Part shown: in pieces, positions 5,721 through 8,319 of the stretch | Layout: every line of letters begins with the position of its first letter | How positions within the stretch are numbered: the first letter of the stretch is position 1 | NCBI RefSeq assembly: GCF_000497445.1 | Contig: NZ_CM002285.1 | Coordinates: 7,332,354 to 7,340,672, forward strand | DNA from: Streptomyces roseochromogenus subsp. oscitans DS 12.976 | Lineage (GTDB): Bacteria; Actinomycetota; Actinomycetes; Streptomycetales; Streptomycetaceae | Reading direction: 5' to 3' | DNA length: 8,319 nucleotides | Translations under genes and position numbers: made by a program | The notes under the pieces: model-generated | The model's database searches: none | Told to the model about the DNA's origin: nothing | The model's input: the letters and a program-made list of their open reading frames with translations, nothing else

Positions 5721-6647
5721 ATGCTGCCGGACGCCGACGACCTGCCCGAACTGCTCCTCGACCTGGCCGTGCCGCACGAGGACATCAACGCGCTGGTGGC
5801 CCTGCGGTCCCGGGTCACCGGTGACCCGGGCGCGCTGAGACTCCTTGAGCAGTGCGTCGAGGAGGTGTTCCGCGGACCGGAGGGGACCGGTCACCCACCC
5901 GACCTCGCCGAACTGTTCGCCGCGGCGCCGGCCGGGCTGAGCGGCACCTTCGCCGTGTACGTCTTCGTCGCCGCGCTCCCGCGCACCCTCGCCCGGCACC
6001 GGGAACGCGGCGTATCGCCGGAGGTCTCCCGGCGTACCCTTGCTGACCTGGGCCGTCAGGTTGCGGTGCATCGCAGACGGCACGGCACGACCGGGGTGAA
6101 CGCGCGGTGCTGGCTCGTCCGCCACTTCCGCGGCGAACTGTTCCAGCTGGGCCGGCTGCAGTTCGAGCGGGCGCGGCTCGGGCAGCGCTCGGCACCGGTG
6201 CTCGCGGCGGCCGGGCTGGACGCCGTCCCCGGCACGTCCTGCCTCAACCTGCACATCCCCGACTTCCACGGCCCGCTTACCCCGTCCGCCTGCGACCGTT
6301 CGCTGGCCTTGGCCCGTGAGTTCTTCGCCCGGCACTTCCCCGAGGAGCGGCCGGTCGCGGCGCTGTGCCATTCCTGGCTGCTCGACCCGCAGTTGAAGCG
6401 GTACCTGCCGGCCGACTCCAACATCGTCCGCTTCCAGGAACGCTTCCGCACCGCCCGTGAGGACACCGAGCCGTCCGACACCGAACCCGTCCAGTTCGTC
6501 TTCGGCGACCCCGGCCTGCCGGTTGCGGAGCTGCCGCGCCGCACGTCCGTGGAGCGGGCCGTGGGGGACCATCTGCGGGCGGGCGGCCACTGGTACATCG
6601 GGCACGGATGGTTCCCGTTCCGGACCGAGCCACCTCTTGCTGACTAG
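5721..6647 (+). CDS. Acyltransferase domain-containing protein (NAT_N plus GNAT_C type)
   Basis: The gene encodes 308 residues from ATG 5721, with AAGGGGG 6 nt upstream. The protein fits actinobacterial proteins annotated with an N-acyltransferase N-terminal domain (about 1-125) followed by a GNAT-like C-terminal domain (about 130-300). The N-terminal part has a helical LEQCVEEVF and FAVYVFVAALPRTLARHRERG. Recognisable segments of the second part are RHFRGELFQLGRLQFER (about 134-150), LNLHIPDFHGPLTPSACDRSLALAREFFARHFPEE (about 175-209), CHSWLLDPQLKRYLPADSNIVRFQ (about 216-239) and the C-terminal GHWYIGHGWFPF. A GNAT-like fold suggests acyl-CoA-dependent transfer, but the substrate is unknown and I cannot point to a proven catalytic residue. 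No signal peptide or membrane span is seen. It is probably a single-gene unit: its neighbours are a divergent gene and a methyltransferase 90 nt downstream. Confidence 0.85.
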   Translation: MLPDADDLPELLLDLAVPHEDINALVALRSRVTGDPGALRLLEQCVEEVFRGPEGTGHPPDLAELFAAAPAGLSGTFAVYVFVAALPRTLARHRERGVSPEVSRRTLADLGRQVAVHRRRHGTTGVNARCWLVRHFRGELFQLGRLQFERARLGQRSAPVLAAAGLDAVPGTSCLNLHIPDFHGPLTPSACDRSLALAREFFARHFPEERPVAALCHSWLLDPQLKRYLPADSNIVRFQERFRTAREDTEPSDTEPVQFVFGDPGLPVAELPRRTSVERAVGDHLRAGGHWYIGHGWFPFRTEPPLAD

Positions 6648-6737
6648 CCGGGGTTGCCCCGCGGCGGCGAAATAGCTCGAACGGGTGAACCGAGGCCGAA
6701 CGGGAACGGGCGTGCGGAGGCGGGCCGTTGTTCGGGC

Positions 6738-7433
6738 ATGAGCGTCGAAATGCGTGAGGGATACGAGGGCACGGGACCCGGTGCGATCACCCCGGACGGC
6801 TGCGCGGTCGAGCTGTACGAGCGGCTGCCGGTGGGCGAGGAGCCGCACATCATCGCCGCGGCGGTACCGGCCGGGGCGCACATCCTGGAGCTGGGCAGCG
6901 GAGTGGGCCGGATGACCCACCCCCTGCTCGACCGCGGCTTCACGGTCACGGCGGTGGACGAGTCCGCCGACATGCTGAGCCGGGTCCGCGGGGCGCGCAC
7001 GATATGCGGCCCCATCGAGGAACTGGACCTGGGCGGCGAGAAGTTCGACGTGGTGATGCTGGCGTCGTTCCTCGTCCACGCCGGCGACGAGGAGGTCCGC
7101 AGAGGCATGCTGCGCACCTGCGCCCGGCATGTGAGGGAGGGCGGCTGTGTGCTGATCCAGCGGGAGGGCGAGGACTACCACACGAACGTGCCGAGGGAGC
7201 GCGTCGACCCGAGCGGCTTCACCATACGGATCGCCTCGGTCGAGCCTGCCGGAGACGGAGTGAACTCGGTCCACGCGGAGTATGTCTTCCCGGACGCGGC
7301 CTGGACTCAGACGTTCCTGGCCCGGCCCCTGACGAAGGAGCAGTTCGAGTCGGCACTGGAGGAAGCGGGACTGGAGGTGGACGCGTATCTGACACCGGAC
7401 GGGACATGGGTGCGGGCGGTGCCGAAGGCATAG
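6738..7433 (+). CDS. Class I SAM-dependent methyltransferase
   Basis: The gene encodes 231 residues from ATG 6738 (MSVEMREGYEGTGPGAITPDG). Motif I, ILELGSGVGRM, is at about 49-59; strand 2 ends in AVDESADML at about 73-80; GPIEELDL at about 91-98 is the motif II region; and FDVVMLASFLVHAGDEEVRRGML at about 103-125 and HVREGGCVLIQREGEDY at about 131-147 follow. This is a Methyltransf_25/11-type Rossmann fold; its substrate is unknown. The C-terminal part forms the usual strand-rich tail (VHAEYVFPDAAWTQTFLARPLTKEQFESALEEAGL). The frame is open back to 6654, but the family-like sequence starts at MSVE. The only purine-rich run, GGAGG at 6716-6720, is 17 nt away, so the start is less certain than the identity; ATG 6750 is an alternative. 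It is not closely similar to the methyltransferase at the left of the window. Confidence 0.88.
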   Translation: MSVEMREGYEGTGPGAITPDGCAVELYERLPVGEEPHIIAAAVPAGAHILELGSGVGRMTHPLLDRGFTVTAVDESADMLSRVRGARTICGPIEELDLGGEKFDVVMLASFLVHAGDEEVRRGMLRTCARHVREGGCVLIQREGEDYHTNVPRERVDPSGFTIRIASVEPAGDGVNSVHAEYVFPDAAWTQTFLARPLTKEQFESALEEAGLEVDAYLTPDGTWVRAVPKA

Positions 7434-7468
7434 CGGGTACTGGGTCGCATCGGCTGGCCGGAGAGCGA

Positions 7469-7494
7469 TGAGTTCCCGGACCGCGTGGGGTCTA
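7469..7494 (+). promoter_or_regulatory. Candidate ECF-type promoter or operator of the DoxX-like gene
   Basis: TGAGTT (7469-7474) and GTCTA (7490-7494) are separated by 15 nt, a spacing close to that of ECF sigma promoters. Transcription from here would leave a leader of about 40 nt before the ATG at 7538. I recall similar TGAGTT...GGTCTACC sequences upstream of Streptomyces DoxX and dihydrofolate-reductase-family genes, but I cannot verify that here or name the sigma factor. No HrdB-type promoter was found in this gap. Confidence 0.3.
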
Positions 7495-7537
7495 CCTCGG
7501 TGAAAGCAACCGGCACCGCTTCCCCCAGGAGACCCTC

Positions 7538-7987
7538 ATGTCCGAGACCACCGCCTCTGCCGCCCCCATCGCTCCCGTCGCCTCCACCGGCTCCCTCAGC
7601 GGCCGGAGGCGCGCGGCCCGGATCGCGCTGCGGTCCTTGCAGGTGCTGCTCGCGCTGTTCTACGGCATCGCCAGCGCATTGCCCAAGCTCATCGCGTACC
7701 CTGCGGCCGTCGAGTCCTTCGACAAGATCGGCTGGGGCAGCGGGGCCATGTACACCATCGGCGCGCTCGAACTCGCCGGAGCCGTCGCGCTGTTGATCCC
7801 TGTGCTCCAGTCCGTGGCGGCGATCGCGCTCAGCGCTCTCATGGTGGGCGCGTTCATGGTCCAGCTCACGGTCTTCCACGGCCAGAACGCGGCAACCCCG
7901 CTGATCCTGATCGTGCCGCTCGCCCTGATCGCCTGGGCCCGACGCGGGCACAACGGGGAACTGCTGCGGTGGGCGCGGCGCCGGTGA
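7538..7987 (+). CDS. DoxX-like integral membrane protein
   Basis: The gene encodes 149 residues from ATG 7538, with AGGAG (7527-7531) 6 nt upstream. After a Ser/Ala/Pro-rich, then Arg-rich, cytoplasmic N-terminus (about 1-27) four hydrophobic helices follow: about 28-50 (ending FYGIASALPKLIAY), 71-90 (MYTIGALELAGAVALLIPVL), 92-112 (SVAAIALSALMVGAFMVQLT) and 119-135. The loop FYG-ASALPKL, the ...GALELAGAVALL helix and the VFHGQNA...PLILIVPLALIAW end match the DoxX-like family (PF13564 type). DoxX relatives include a subunit of an archaeal thiosulfate:quinone oxidoreductase and a mycobacterial membrane oxidoreductase complex protein, but this four-helix subgroup has no settled role. It is likely monocistronic, with its own candidate promoter and a strong terminator. 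Confidence 0.9.
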   Translation: MSETTASAAPIAPVASTGSLSGRRRAARIALRSLQVLLALFYGIASALPKLIAYPAAVESFDKIGWGSGAMYTIGALELAGAVALLIPVLQSVAAIALSALMVGAFMVQLTVFHGQNAATPLILIVPLALIAWARRGHNGELLRWARRR

Positions 7988-8002
7988 CCCTGGCACACAG
8001 CA

Positions 8003-8046
8003 CCGGCACCGCCGACCGGGCGCGGGGGCCTGGCCGGCGGTGCCGG
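8003..8046 (+). terminator. Terminator of the DoxX-like gene
   Basis: CCGGCACCGCCG (8003-8014) pairs perfectly with CGGCGGTGCCGG (8035-8046). Inside it, after one mismatch, CCGGGC (8016-8021) pairs with GCCTGG (8028-8033) with one G-U, leaving a 6-nt loop. The 18-bp interrupted stem begins 15 nt after the stop codon. No T-run follows, as is usual for GC-rich Streptomyces terminators. Confidence 0.8.
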
Positions 8047-8126
8047 GGTGTGGCGAGGGGGTGACGCCTACGGGTGAGGGCTCTGGGCCGCCGTCCTGGG
8101 GTACACCGGCCGGGCCCGCCGGATGC

Positions 8127-8313
8127 GGATGTGCCGCGCTTGCAGGTCCCGGATCCGCCATGCCTACCGATCCAGCGGTCGTGGATCCGCCGTGCCTGCT
8201 GGTTCCGCCGGACGTGGATCCGCCGGGCCCGCCGGACTCGGATCGGCCCTGCTCGCCCGTCCCCGGATCGGCCGGGCTTGCCGGTCCCGGACCAGCCCTG
8301 CTCGCCCGTCTTC
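8127..8313. repeat. Degenerate 24-33 bp tandem repeat array
   Basis: Seven consecutive units begin with GGAT or GGAC: 8127-8150, 8151-8182, 8183-8215, 8216-8239, 8240-8264, 8265-8288 and 8289-8313. Five are 24 or 25 nt and two are 32-33 nt. The common pattern is GGATCNGCCNNGC, then a pyrimidine-rich stretch ending in TCCC or similar. The fourth and third units share GGATCCGCCG, and GCCCTGCTCGCCCGTC occurs exactly twice (8246-8261 and 8295-8310). The array probably continues past the right edge. From 7988 to the end (332 nt) I see only the terminator and this array. All frames crossing it are low-complexity, lack a convincing start and Shine-Dalgarno, and the mixed unit lengths break the frame, so I do not call a gene. 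Confidence 0.6.
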
Positions 8314-8319
8314 GCATCA

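Noticed and set aside
6649..6661. CGGGG-TTG-CCCCG hairpin just after the acyltransferase-like gene as a terminator.
   Set aside because: Only 5 bp with a 3-nt loop and no T-run; too weak to call.
7307..8317. Long minus-strand open frame covering the DoxX-like gene and the repeat array.
   Set aside because: Low-complexity Gly/Ser/Pro/Asp product, no motif, and it opposes a clear DoxX-like gene with a good ribosome site and terminator.
8078..8319. Plus-strand frames from GTG 8078 or ATG 8160 running off the right edge.
   Set aside because: No Shine-Dalgarno, repeat-derived sequence, and repeat units of mixed length break any frame; cannot be called from this window.

Overview
The window is high-GC actinobacterial chromosome, almost certainly Streptomyces. 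Codons end in G/C almost throughout the plus-strand genes. The 30S ribosomal protein S1 sequence and the GTG start on the PAC2 gene fit this, as does an intergenic copy of a dispersed 'CGCGCAGTTCCCCGCGCCCC' sequence that I associate with Streptomyces spacers. Most of the window is core housekeeping DNA. I see no tRNA, rRNA, CRISPR array, insertion sequence, phage gene or toxin-antitoxin pair.

Layout. Positions 1-1015 are minus-strand: the first 40 codons of an HrpB-type ATP-dependent helicase, preceded by a SAM-dependent methyltransferase gene that has no ATG, GTG or TTG where its conserved N-terminus begins. Positions 1016-1392 are the divergent intergenic region. It holds a strong HrdB-type promoter and a roughly 200-nt structured leader for rpsA (1393-2883). 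A strong hairpin terminator (2918-2955) follows. Positions 3098-4764 hold a near-perfect SigR-type promoter, then a PAC2 (proteasome-assembly-chaperone-like) gene and coaE. A small TPR protein gene follows at 4815. The TPR gene converges on a minus-strand two-TM DUF6343-type protein. That gene is divergent from a plus-strand NAT_N/GNAT_C-type acyltransferase-like gene (5721-6647). Next come a second, unrelated SAM methyltransferase (6738-7433) and a DoxX-like membrane protein (7538-7987) with its own terminator. The window ends in a degenerate 24-33 bp tandem repeat array with no convincing gene.

How the pieces work together. rpsA supplies the mRNA-binding S1 protein, and its Shine-Dalgarno lies in a GC-rich stem of the leader, which suggests translational control. 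The PAC2-coaE-TPR group looks like one transcription unit that may respond to thiol-oxidative stress through SigR, linking protein quality control with coenzyme A synthesis. The right-hand genes look like independent accessory or poorly characterised units. The best candidates for something not described are regulatory rather than a new multi-gene system: the rpsA leader, the SigR-type promoter, and the methyltransferase without a normal start codon.
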